A stretch of 64,000 nt of DNA from Desertivibrio insolitus (GTDB lineage Bacteria; Actinomycetota; Actinomycetes; Actinomycetales; Microbacteriaceae), in assembly GCF_017355965.1 (NCBI RefSeq), contig NZ_JAFIQW010000003.1:491765-555764 (forward strand), given 5' to 3'. How positions within the stretch are numbered: position 1 is the stretch's first letter; the number at the start of each line of letters is the position of its first letter. Below the pieces are notes generated by a model. It was not told the origin of the DNA. It saw only the letters and a program-made list of their open reading frames with translations, and searched no databases. Positions 18,075 to 26,126 of the stretch are shown here, piece after piece. Position numbers and translations under genes: made by a program.

Positions 18075-18281
18075 ATGAGCAACTACGTCGAGGGCATCGT
18101 CGCGATCGTCATCTTCTTCGGATCGTGGATCTTCCTCCCCCTGGCGATCGCGGCCTCGTTCCCGATGAACGCGGTGTTCTTCGGCCTCGGCGTGCTCGTC
18201 GCGTCGCTCGGCCTCATGATCCCGCTGTACTTCCTGCGCGAGTGGGAGAACCGTCGCCGCAAGCCGAAGACGATGGAGTAG
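18075..18281 (+). CDS. Small two-helix membrane protein
   Basis: A 68-residue protein with two clear hydrophobic helices (about 6-28 and 33-55) and a strongly basic tail ENRRRKPKTME, which predicts both termini inside. No family recognised. It stands alone between the DUF1801 gene and the DosR-like regulator, which is convergent. Confidence 0.65.
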   Translation: MSNYVEGIVAIVIFFGSWIFLPLAIAASFPMNAVFFGLGVLVASLGLMIPLYFLREWENRRRKPKTME

Positions 18282-18358
18282 GCGCCGCTCAGGTCCCCTG
18301 AGGGCGCGGGCGGTTCGATGCGGAGCTCCGCGGCCACTCGACCGCCGGGGCTGAACGC

Positions 18359-18985
18359 CTACTCGTCGCGGAGCTTGGCCCCGTAGACCGCCGCCTGCGT
18401 GCGGCGCTCCATGCCGAGCTTCGCGAGCAGGCCCGACACGTAGTTCTTGACCGTCTTCTCGGCGAGCTCCAGCTGGTCGCCGATCTGCCGGTTCGTCAGC
18501 CCGTCGGCGATGAGTCCGAGCACCTGCCGCTCGCGCGGGGTGAGGTCGAGCTGTGCGTAGACCTCCGGCGTCTCGGCGTGGTCCTGGATCTTCTTCACCG
18601 ACGACGGGTCGATCAGCGTGCGCCCGGCCGCGACCGCGCGGATGCTGTCGAGCAGCCCCTGCCCGCGGATGTTCTTCAGCACGTAGCCGGATGCCCCGGC
18701 GAGCACCGCCGCGTAGGTGGCCCGGTCGTCGTCGTACGCCGTGAGGATCAGGCACTTCACCTCGGGGTGGGTGGAGCGGATGTCGCGGCACACGTCGATG
18801 CCGCTCCCGTCGGGCAGCTGCACGTCGAGCACGGCGACGTCGGGCGTCGTGGCCGAGATGCGGCTGAGCGCCTGCTTTGCGGTGCCTGCCTCGCCGATCA
18901 CCTCGAGGTCCGCCTCGGCATCGATGAGGTCCGCGAGCCCGCGGCGCACGATCTCGTGGTCGTCGACCAGGAACACGGTCGTCAT
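18359..18985 (-). CDS. NarL/LuxR-type response regulator, DosR-like
   Basis: A 208-residue regulator. The receiver domain has acidic Asp8-Asp9, phospho-acceptor Asp54 in VLDVQLPDG and Lys104-region YVLKN. The C-terminal LuxR HTH starts at LTPRERQVLGLIADGLTNRQI, followed by KTVKNYVSGLLAKLGMERR. The VDDHEIVRRGLADLI opening and the linker resemble the DevR/DosR subgroup. Its ATG overlaps the stop of the sensor kinase gene (ATGA), so the pair is one operon with the kinase first. A universal stress gene, a classical DosR target, is divergent. Confidence 0.92.
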   Translation of the reverse strand: MTTVFLVDDHEIVRRGLADLIDAEADLEVIGEAGTAKQALSRISATTPDVAVLDVQLPDGSGIDVCRDIRSTHPEVKCLILTAYDDDRATYAAVLAGASGYVLKNIRGQGLLDSIRAVAAGRTLIDPSSVKKIQDHAETPEVYAQLDLTPRERQVLGLIADGLTNRQIGDQLELAEKTVKNYVSGLLAKLGMERRTQAAVYGAKLRDE

Positions 18986-20574
18986 GAAGCCTCCCCTGGG
19001 AGTGCGACCTCCCACATAAGCAGTGTGCCTCCCTCGGCCCGCCTGCGGTACTCCAGGCGGCCGCCCCAGTGCTCGGCGCGGGCCCGCATGTTGAGCGAAC
19101 CGCTCGAGCGCTCGATGTCGCCGATGCCGATCCCGTCGTCGGCGACCTGCACGGTCAGCCGCCCGTCGCGCACGGCGACGTTGACGTCGGTCGTGGTGGC
19201 CTGGGCGTGGCGGGACACGTTCATGAGCGCCTCGCGCGTGACCGCGACGACGTCGTCGCCGAGTTCGGGGACGACGGCCAGGTCCACCGCTCCGGAGAAG
19301 CTCAACCGCGGAACGCTCGGGAAGAGCGCCGCGAGCTCACCGACGAGGTCGATCAGCCGCAGCCGCAGCGGACGTAGTCGCTCGCCCTGCTCGACCGTGA
19401 GCGCGAAGATCGCGGTGCGCACCTCGGCGATGGCCTCGTCGAGCGAGGCCACCTGCGCGTCGAGCACGGCGCGCGTCGCGTCATCCGGAATCGCCCCGCC
19501 GATCCGCTGCAGCGTGAGCCCGGAGGCGAAGAGGCGCTGGATGACGCTGTCGTGCAGCTCGCGGGCGATCCGGCTGCGCTCCTCGAGCAGGTCGTAGCGC
19601 TGCTTCTCCTCCCGCGCCTGCGCGAGCCGCACGGCCACCGCGGCCTGCGCCGCGAAGTCGCCGACGAGTTCGAGGTCGAACGGCTTGAACGCCGTGCGCC
19701 GTCCGACGCCGAGCAGCACCGGCGTGGCGCCCCCGACCTGCATCGGCACGACGATGCTCGGCCCAAGAGTCGAGGGCATCTCGTCGACCCCGGCGTAGGA
19801 GTCGACGAGCACCGGCTGGCCGCTCGCGAGCACCCGCTCGGTCACGCTGCCGCTGAGCGGCACGATACGACCCTCGAACTCGGCCGCGCGCGGGCCGCGC
19901 GCCCGTTCGAGCAGCAGACGATCGCCGGCGACCGGCCGGATGAGCGTCGCGACGTCGGCATCGGTTAGCTCGGCCGCGCGGTCGAGTAACAGAGTCAGCG
20001 CGTCGCCCTCGTCGGCGAGCAGGGCGGCGGTGAGTTCTGCGAGGGCCGACGACCAGCGTTGACGCTGCGCCGTCTCCTCGAAGAGCCGGGAGTTCTCGAT
20101 GGCGACGCCGGCGGCGGCCGACAGGGCCGTCAGCAGCTCCTGGTCGTCGGCCGTGAAACCGCCCCGCGGGTGCTCGGCGGCGAAGAGGCTTCCGAAGATC
20201 TCACCCCTGACCCGGATCGGCACGGAGAGGATGCTCCGGATCAGCGGCCGCCCGGTGACCTCGTCGAGCGGGCCGATGGAGAGACCGCGGAGGCGGACCG
20301 GCTCGGGATCGCCGAGGCGGAGCCCGGGGATCCCCTCGCCGAGGGGCGCCCGGACGCTCTCGACGACGCCCTCCGGGATGCCGGTGTCGAGGAAGCGCTC
20401 GAGGCGCCCGTCGGGTGCGATCACGCCGATCGCGGCGAAGCGCGCACCGACGACGGTCCTCGCCGATTCGAGCACGCGCTCGAGCACGACGGTGTGGTCG
20501 AGCTCCTCGACGACCGCGCGGCTCACCGAGAGCAGGGTGCGCAGCCTGCTCGGAATCGGATCGAGAGTGCTCAT
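18982..20574 (-). CDS. GAF-domain sensor histidine kinase, DosS/DosT-like
   Basis: A 530-residue cytoplasmic kinase without membrane helices. GAF1 covers about 20-165 and GAF2 about 175-318. They are followed by a HisKA_3 dimerisation helix with phospho-acceptor His341 in ARELHDSVIQRL, and a HATPase_c domain with DDGIGIGD. This is the domain order of DevS/DosT, where GAF-A binds heme and senses oxygen, NO or CO. I could not assign the heme-ligating histidine with confidence, so redox sensing is an inference from architecture and neighbours. Confidence 0.9.
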   Translation of the reverse strand: MSTLDPIPSRLRTLLSVSRAVVEELDHTVVLERVLESARTVVGARFAAIGVIAPDGRLERFLDTGIPEGVVESVRAPLGEGIPGLRLGDPEPVRLRGLSIGPLDEVTGRPLIRSILSVPIRVRGEIFGSLFAAEHPRGGFTADDQELLTALSAAAGVAIENSRLFEETAQRQRWSSALAELTAALLADEGDALTLLLDRAAELTDADVATLIRPVAGDRLLLERARGPRAAEFEGRIVPLSGSVTERVLASGQPVLVDSYAGVDEMPSTLGPSIVVPMQVGGATPVLLGVGRRTAFKPFDLELVGDFAAQAAVAVRLAQAREEKQRYDLLEERSRIARELHDSVIQRLFASGLTLQRIGGAIPDDATRAVLDAQVASLDEAIAEVRTAIFALTVEQGERLRPLRLRLIDLVGELAALFPSVPRLSFSGAVDLAVVPELGDDVVAVTREALMNVSRHAQATTTDVNVAVRDGRLTVQVADDGIGIGDIERSSGSLNMRARAEHWGGRLEYRRRAEGGTLLMWEVALPGEAS

Positions 20575-20627
20575 CGTCCTGCCTGGCCTCGAACGGCTAC
20601 CGTGCCGCCCCCAGATCAGGGGCGCGT

Positions 20628-20671
20628 GGGACCTTGGACCCTACGAGGGACCCGCGGTAGCCCCACATTAT
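20628..20671 (+). promoter_or_regulatory. Putative DosR-type operator and -10 of the usp gene
   Basis: Three GGGACC-like half-sites cluster here: GGGACC (20628), GGACCC (20636, inverted sense) and GGGACC (20647). CATTAT (20666-20671) ends 6 nt before the GTG. If the start base is +1, the half-sites centre near -38, the usual position of an activating response regulator. Confidence 0.45.
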
Positions 20672-20677
20672 GGCTCC

Positions 20678-21505
20678 GTGTCCGGTACCACCTACTACGT
20701 CGCGCTCGATGGATCCCGCCCCAGCAGCGCGGCGCTGGACTGGACGCTGGCGCGGGCCGAGGCCGAGCACGCCCCCGTGGTGCTCGTGCACGTCGTCGAA
20801 CACCGCACGGACCGGCACGTCGAGCGTGGAGAAGCGCTCCTTGCCGGAGCGCTCGACGCGGCCCGCGCCGGCCATCCCTCCCTCGTTCTCGGCACGTCAC
20901 TGCTGCTCGGCAGTGTGACGCGCTCGCTCGCGGGTCTCGGCGGGCCCGACGACGTCCTCGTCATGGGCACGAACAAGACCGGTTGGCTGCGCGGCCGCGT
21001 CGTCGGGGCCCGCAGCGTGCTCGTGGCGTCGCTGTCCCGGGCATCCGTCGCCGTCATCCCCGAACTCGATCTGAAGCGCCGCGACGCCGTCGTCGTCGGT
21101 GTCAAGCACAGCGACGCCGCCGCCCCGGCGCTCGCTCTCGCCGCGCGCGAGGCCCGTCATCTCGGCACCGGGCTCCTGGCCCTCCACGCCGCCCCTCTCG
21201 AACCGGGCGGTCCCGAGACGCCCGGTTCGGAGGGACGCGGCGACGTGCTCGCCGAAGCACTCGCGCTCGCGGCGCTCGATCCCGGCCTCGTCGTCGAGAC
21301 GCAGGTCGTGCACCGGGCCCCCGTCGACGCTCTGCTCGGCGCCGCCCGTCAGGCCTCGCTACTGGTACTCGGCACGTCTCGGGACGCCTCGCATCTCGAC
21401 TCCGTCGCCGGACCCGTGGCGCACGACGTGCTCATGAACATCAACGCACCCGTGCTCATCGCCCGGAGCTCGGCCCGGGAGAAGGCCGGCGCCGTCGCCG
21501 TCTAG
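20678..21505 (+). CDS. Universal stress protein, tandem UspA domains
   Basis: A 275-residue cytoplasmic protein. The first UspA-like half opens YYVALDGSRPSSAALDWTL. The second half contains VVVGVKHSDAAAPAL and ends with VLGTSRDASHL...GPVAHDVLMNINAPVLIA, the conserved C-terminal ATP-site stretch. Tandem-Usp proteins are strongly induced by the DosRS system in mycobacteria, and here the gene is divergent from a DosS/DosR-like pair. The GTG at 20678 follows CATTAT by 6 nt; a nearby ATG at 20670 is out of frame. The glycine-rich ATP loop of half one is weak. Confidence 0.85.
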   Translation: MSGTTYYVALDGSRPSSAALDWTLARAEAEHAPVVLVHVVEHRTDRHVERGEALLAGALDAARAGHPSLVLGTSLLLGSVTRSLAGLGGPDDVLVMGTNKTGWLRGRVVGARSVLVASLSRASVAVIPELDLKRRDAVVVGVKHSDAAAPALALAAREARHLGTGLLALHAAPLEPGGPETPGSEGRGDVLAEALALAALDPGLVVETQVVHRAPVDALLGAARQASLLVLGTSRDASHLDSVAGPVAHDVLMNINAPVLIARSSAREKAGAVAV

Positions 21506-21515
21506 GCTCGAGTCG

Positions 21516-22367
21516 ATGGATGCCACCGCCGTCGCGCCCGACCTGAGCCCGCTGACCCGAGGCATCCGCCCCCGACTCGTCGCGATCGACGTCGACCACA
21601 CCCTCATCCGCGAGGACCGCACGCTCTCCGCGGTCACGATTGCCTCCGTCGCGCGCGCCCGCGAGGCGGGCGTCGAGGTCGTGCTCGCGTCGTCGCGACC
21701 GCCTCGGGGCATGCGCGCGTTCCTCGGCGAACTGTCGCTGTTCGCGCCGGTGCGCTTCGTCGCCTGTCAGGGCGCCCACGTGGCGAGCTACGACGAGGAC
21801 GGCGACCTGGAGACGCACCTGCGGGTGCCGATGGAGAAGCGCGCCGCGCTCGCCGCGGTCGGTCACGCCCGCGCCGCGGGCGCGAGCATCTGCTGGTACG
21901 CCGGCGAGCGGTGGATCATCGAGGCGACCGACGCCCGCATCGAGCGGGAGGCGCGCAACGCGCGCTTCGACCCCGAGCTCGGCCGGTTCGAAGACCAGGA
22001 GCCGCCGGAGAAGCTGCTGCTCATCAGCCCCGGCCTCGACGAGACCCTCGCGCTCGCCGACGCACTGCGCGAGCACGTCGACGCCGAGATCTCGAACCCG
22101 CGCTACCTCGAGGTGACCGCGCCCGACGTGAGCAAGGCGACCGGGGTCGCGTGGATCGCCGAGGCGCTCGGCGTTGAGGCGTCCGAGGTCGTGGGAATGG
22201 GCGACGGCCGCAACGACCTCGGCCTCTTCGCCTGGGCGGGGCTCTCGGTCGCGCCGGCGAACGCGCACCCCGACGTGCTCGCGGCGGCCGACGTGATCAC
22301 GCACCGCAACGACGACGACGGGATCGCCGCCGCGCTCGACGCCCTCGTCGCGCTGCCGCAGGGCTGA
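21516..22367 (+). CDS. HAD-superfamily phosphatase (Cof-type)
   Basis: A 283-residue enzyme of the same class as 6998-7801. Motif I reads DVDHT instead of the usual DxDGT, motif II lies in LASSRPP, and motif IV is GMGDGRNDLGLF. A C2 cap fills residues 95-190. Its -10 box TAGGCT overlaps the usp stop codon and ends 7 nt before the ATG, so it has its own leaderless promoter embedded in the upstream stop. The substrate is unknown; sugar phosphates are typical. Confidence 0.88.
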   Translation: MDATAVAPDLSPLTRGIRPRLVAIDVDHTLIREDRTLSAVTIASVARAREAGVEVVLASSRPPRGMRAFLGELSLFAPVRFVACQGAHVASYDEDGDLETHLRVPMEKRAALAAVGHARAAGASICWYAGERWIIEATDARIEREARNARFDPELGRFEDQEPPEKLLLISPGLDETLALADALREHVDAEISNPRYLEVTAPDVSKATGVAWIAEALGVEASEVVGMGDGRNDLGLFAWAGLSVAPANAHPDVLAAADVITHRNDDDGIAAALDALVALPQG

Positions 22368-22373
22368 CCCCGG

Positions 22374-23315
22374 CTAGAGCCCCAGGCGCGCCTCGACGAG
22401 CCCGACGAGCCCGTCGGGGGAGAGGATGCCCGCGAGCGTCTGCTCCGCCGCGGCGCGCTCGCCGACGGTGCGCTCCTCGTCGGCGATGATGCGCGCGGTG
22501 CCGAGCACGTCCTCGACCGCACGGATCGCGCCGAAGGCGAGCAGCAGCTCGTCGTCGAACTCGATGTCGCGGCCGTAGCCTTCGAGGAACGCGGCCTTGT
22601 CGGCTTCGCCGATCGGCCAGGTGGGCAGCACCCCGAGCAGCACGAGCACGAGGTCGGCCTCCCGCGGCGCCTGCACGCACTCGTCCCAGTCGACCAGCCA
22701 GACCTCGCCCTCGGGGCTCAGCAACACGTTGCCGAGGTGCGGGTCGCCGTGACAGGTGACGTGTGGCGCGCCGGACTCGCGGGCGAGGGCCGGCGCCGTG
22801 CGCTCGAGCAGCGTCAGGCAGCGCGCCGCGACGCCGGCGTCGAGCGTCGCGACCGCCGAGGCGAGGTCCTCGTCCGAGCGGCGGATGCTGCGCCGTCCGG
22901 TCGCCGCCCAGCCGTCGAAGGGGGTGTCGTGCACGAGTCGCAGCAGTCGCCCGAGCCCCTGCCATCCACCCGCTCCGAACGGAGCGACGACCGCCTCCTC
23001 GCCGTGCACCCATGGCACCGCCGCGAGCAGCCCGCCGCCGCGCTCGCTCCAGCGCCGTCCGTCCGTCGCCGCCAGCGGCCGGGGCACCCGCAGACCCGAG
23101 TGAGCGAGGGTCGCGGCGAGTTCGAGCCCTGGCCGGATGTCGCGGCGCGACCACTTGACTGCGAGGTCGGGCACCGCGGGGTCGAGCGACGTCGCGCGCC
23201 AGGTCAGCGCCGCGGCATCCGCCCCGCCCTCGGCGACGGTGAGGGGTGCCGCCTCGACGCCGAAGTCGCGCGCGAGCCAGAGCCGCACGTCGTCGGCGTC
23301 GGGGTGGGGGAGCAT
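22374..23315 (-). CDS. Phosphotransferase of the aminoglycoside phosphotransferase fold
   Basis: A 313-residue cytoplasmic protein. The catalytic loop is CHGDPHLGN (His189, Asp191) and the metal-binding DWDEC motif is at Asp209-Asp211. The N-lobe contains LAVKWSRR with the ATP-binding lysine. Such proteins phosphorylate small hydroxylated substrates; choline, homoserine, fructosamine and antibiotics are known for the fold, and resistance should not be assumed. TACGGT ends 6 nt before the ATG. It converges on the HAD gene with 6 bp between stops. Confidence 0.82.
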   Translation of the reverse strand: MLPHPDADDVRLWLARDFGVEAAPLTVAEGGADAAALTWRATSLDPAVPDLAVKWSRRDIRPGLELAATLAHSGLRVPRPLAATDGRRWSERGGGLLAAVPWVHGEEAVVAPFGAGGWQGLGRLLRLVHDTPFDGWAATGRRSIRRSDEDLASAVATLDAGVAARCLTLLERTAPALARESGAPHVTCHGDPHLGNVLLSPEGEVWLVDWDECVQAPREADLVLVLLGVLPTWPIGEADKAAFLEGYGRDIEFDDELLLAFGAIRAVEDVLGTARIIADEERTVGERAAAEQTLAGILSPDGLVGLVEARLGL

Positions 23316-23343
23316 GCGACGACCGTAGTGGTCGCGCGCCGTC

Positions 23344-23619
23344 TCACCCTGCGACGGCGTACCGCTTCGCGGCGCGCTCGCGCGCCTTCGCCGCCTCGAT
23401 CTCGCGGGACTTCGGCGGCGCGGTGGTCACGAGGTCCTCGAGCAGGTGCTGGGTGATGTGGGCGATCTCCGCGACGGCGCGGTCGAACGCCTCCTGGTTG
23501 GCCTTCGACGGCTTCGTCGTGCCGCTGATCTTGCGCACGTATTGCAGCGCGGCCGCGTGCACCTCGTCGCTCGTCGCCGCGGGCTCGAAGTTGTGGAGCG
23601 TGTGGATGTTCCGGCACAT
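23344..23619 (-). CDS. DUF2277 family protein
   Basis: A 91-residue protein with the highly conserved family opening MCRNIHTLHNFEP, then the VRKISGTTKPSKANQEAFDRAV core and a basic C-terminal helix. Cys2 and the two early histidines are suggestive of metal or redox function, but no activity is known to me. TAGCCT ends 7 nt before the ATG. It is divergent from dps, and their shared 119-bp intergenic region holds a perfect palindrome. Confidence 0.9.
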   Translation of the reverse strand: MCRNIHTLHNFEPAATSDEVHAAALQYVRKISGTTKPSKANQEAFDRAVAEIAHITQHLLEDLVTTAPPKSREIEAAKARERAAKRYAVAG

Positions 23620-23682
23620 GCCGTGGAGGCTACGCCGACCCTCCGCGCACGGGAAGGCCCTCTACACCTGGCCTCCAAGCAA

Positions 23683-23706
23683 CACACAACCTCGCCTGGT
23701 TGTGTG
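23683..23706. promoter_or_regulatory. Perfect 9-bp inverted repeat in the dps/DUF2277 divergent region
   Basis: CACACAACC (23683-23691) and GGTTGTGTG (23698-23706) with a 6-nt spacer. It ends 32 nt before the dps ATG. The position between divergent starts fits an operator better than a terminator. Confidence 0.55.
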
Positions 23707-23738
23707 GGTCGGAACGACCGAACGAGAGGGGAACACCC

Positions 23739-24284
23739 ATGACCTCCACCATCGAACGACACGTCGAGGTTCCGTCGGACGGCGGCGCGAAGACGTCGCG
23801 CCGGCAGAACGCCGAGCGCGGGTTCACCGCCTCCCAGAAGCTGACCGACTGCCTGCAGGCCGTGCTGGTCGACCTGATCGAGCTGCACCTGCAGGGCAAG
23901 CAGGCCCACTGGAACGTCGTGGGCAAGAACTTCCGCGACATGCACCTGCAGCTCGACGAGATCGTCGAGTACGCCCGTGAGGCGAGCGACGAGATCGCCG
24001 AGCGCCTGCGCGCGCTGCACGCGGTGCCCGACGGGCGAAGCGACACCGTCGCCGCGACGACGACGCTGCCCGAGTTCCCGAACGGCGAGATCGACACCGC
24101 TGAGATCGTCGACCTCGTCGTGCAGCGCCTCGAGGCCGCCGTCGGCACGATGCGCGACGTGCACGACGACGTCGACGAGGAGGACCCGACGAGCGCCGAC
24201 ATCCTGCACGGCATCATCGAGCGTCTCGAGCAGTTCGCCTGGTTCGTCTCCGCCGAGAACCGCACGCCCGCCGACCGCGCTTGA
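23739..24284 (+). CDS. dps: Dps-family DNA-binding ferritin
   Basis: A 181-residue miniferritin that oxidises and stores iron with peroxide and protects DNA. The intersubunit ferroxidase ligands of E. coli Dps are all present with identical spacing: His57, His69, Asp73, Asp84 and Glu88. A basic N-terminal tail (residues 15-27, KTSRRQNAER) could bind DNA. GAGAGGGGA precedes the ATG. The stop overlaps the TTG start of the GH15 gene, so both are translated from one message. Confidence 0.95.
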   Translation: MTSTIERHVEVPSDGGAKTSRRQNAERGFTASQKLTDCLQAVLVDLIELHLQGKQAHWNVVGKNFRDMHLQLDEIVEYAREASDEIAERLRALHAVPDGRSDTVAATTTLPEFPNGEIDTAEIVDLVVQRLEAAVGTMRDVHDDVDEEDPTSADILHGIIERLEQFAWFVSAENRTPADRA

Positions 24285-26101
24285 CGGCGCCGGCCGAGAC
24301 CCGCACCGACGAGCGGGACGCCCGTCGCCGGGGCTATGTCGACCTGAAGTCGTACGGGGCCATCGGCGACGGGCGCACCGTCGCGCTCATCGCCCGCGAC
24401 GGCGGCATCGACTGGCTGCCGCTGCCGAACCTCGACTCGCCGCCGGTGTTCGCGCGGCTGCTCGACGCCGAGCACGGCGGATGCTTCGAGCTCGCCCCCA
24501 CGGTGCCCTTCTCGGTCGAGCGTCAGTACCTGCCCGGCACCAACGTGCTGCGCACGACCTTCACGACGGATGCCGGCAGCGCGAGCATCACCGACGCGCT
24601 CGTCACCGGCATCGCCGGTCGGCTGCCATGGGTCGAGCTCGTCCGCCGCATCGACGGCATCGACGGCGAGGTGCCGTTCGCCTGGCGGGTGCGGCCGGGA
24701 ACCCGCTTGCGCACCGCGTCGCCCTGGGTGCACGACACGGTGCACGGCCGCGTCATCCGGATCGGCGGGGTGAACGTCGCCGTGCTCGGCTTCGAGCACG
24801 GTCCCGGCGACGGCGGCACGGACGAGCTCGACGGGGCCTTCACGACCGCGGAGGGCAGCCGTCACCTGCTGCTGCTCGCCGCGACCGATGAGGAGCCGTT
24901 GCACCTGCCCGACCCGCACCGCGTCGACCGCAGCGTCGACCGCACGGCCGAGTACTGGCAGGCCTGGTCGCGGGAGTTCAGCTACGACGGGCCGTGGGCG
25001 GATGCCGTGCAGCGCAGCGCGCTCGTGCTGAAGCTCCTCATCTTCGCGCCCACCGGGGCGATCGCGGCGGCGGCGACCACGTCACTGCCGGAGGCCGTGC
25101 GCGGCGGCAAGAACTGGGACTACCGCTTCGCGTGGGTGCGCGACGCGGCGTACACCCTCACCGCCCTCACGCGCTTCGGGCTGCGCGAGGAGAACCACGC
25201 CGCGATCGCGTGGCTGCTCCGCACGATCCGGGCCAACGGCCCCGAGATGCACATCTTCTACACCCTCGAGGGCGAGGTCGCCGCCGGAGTGCAGGAGCAC
25301 GACTCGCCCGGCTGGCGCGGCATCGGCCCCGTCGTCAGCGGCAATCCGGCCGCCGACCAGATGCAGCTCGGCGTCTACGGCGACCTGTTCGGCATCCTGC
25401 GGCAGTACGTCGAGGGCGGCAACCTGCTCGACGCCGAGACCGGCCGGCTGCTCGCCGCCGTCGCCGATCGCGCGTGCGACGCGTGGCGGCAGCGCGACTC
25501 GGGCATGTGGGAGCTCGGCACGCTGCAGCACTACACATCGTCGAAGATGGGCTGCTGGCAGGCGCTCGACGCGGCGATCGCGCTGAGCGAGCGCGGGCAG
25601 ATCCCCGGATCGGCCGACCGCTGGCGGGCGGAGCGCGACCGCATCGCCGAGTGGATCCACGAGAACTGCTGGTCTGAGCAGGCGCAGGCGTACACCATGT
25701 TCCCCGGCACCGACGAGCTCGACACCTCCGTGCTGCTGCACGCCCCCTCGGGCTTCGACCGGGGCGAGCGGATGTCGAAGACGATCGACGCGATCATCCG
25801 GGAGCTGGGCCACGGCGTGCTGCTGCACCGCTACTCCGGCGCCGATGCGCAGGAGTTCGCGTTCGTGCCGAGCGGCTTCTGGGCCGCGGGTGCCCTCGCG
25901 TGCGTCGGGCGCTACGAGGAGGCGATCGCGCGCATGGACGAGCTCATCGCCCTGGGCAACGACCTCGGACTGTACGCCGAGATGATGGACCCGAAGGACG
26001 GGGCGTCCTACGGCAACCTGCCTCAGGGGCTCAGCCACCTCGCGCTCGTCAACGCCGCGATCACGATCGAGCAGGTCACCCCGCAGGAACTGCTGCCCTG
26101 A
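24281..26101 (+). CDS. Glycoside hydrolase family 15 protein (trehalase/glucoamylase type)
   Basis: A 606-residue cytoplasmic enzyme. It has an N-terminal beta-sandwich domain (DLKSYGAIGDGRTVALIARDGGIDW-like opening), then the (alpha/alpha)6 barrel. The barrel carries GKNWDYRFAWVRDAAYTL with the sugar-binding aspartates and, near residue 570, LYAEMMDPKDGASYGNLPQ, the region of the catalytic acids. In actinobacteria this type includes the trehalase of mycobacteria. A TTG start at 24281 overlaps the dps stop by four bases; no better start is visible. Coupling to dps suggests a stress or stationary-phase role in trehalose or glycan turnover. Confidence 0.88.
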   Translation: MTAPAETRTDERDARRRGYVDLKSYGAIGDGRTVALIARDGGIDWLPLPNLDSPPVFARLLDAEHGGCFELAPTVPFSVERQYLPGTNVLRTTFTTDAGSASITDALVTGIAGRLPWVELVRRIDGIDGEVPFAWRVRPGTRLRTASPWVHDTVHGRVIRIGGVNVAVLGFEHGPGDGGTDELDGAFTTAEGSRHLLLLAATDEEPLHLPDPHRVDRSVDRTAEYWQAWSREFSYDGPWADAVQRSALVLKLLIFAPTGAIAAAATTSLPEAVRGGKNWDYRFAWVRDAAYTLTALTRFGLREENHAAIAWLLRTIRANGPEMHIFYTLEGEVAAGVQEHDSPGWRGIGPVVSGNPAADQMQLGVYGDLFGILRQYVEGGNLLDAETGRLLAAVADRACDAWRQRDSGMWELGTLQHYTSSKMGCWQALDAAIALSERGQIPGSADRWRAERDRIAEWIHENCWSEQAQAYTMFPGTDELDTSVLLHAPSGFDRGERMSKTIDAIIRELGHGVLLHRYSGADAQEFAFVPSGFWAAGALACVGRYEEAIARMDELIALGNDLGLYAEMMDPKDGASYGNLPQGLSHLALVNAAITIEQVTPQELLP

Positions 26102-26126
26102 CGGTCACGCCGCTCGCGGCGGCTCG

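Noticed and set aside
22374..23315. Antibiotic resistance kinase
   Set aside because: The fold is right, but nothing beyond the generic HGD and DWD motifs supports antibiotics as substrate.
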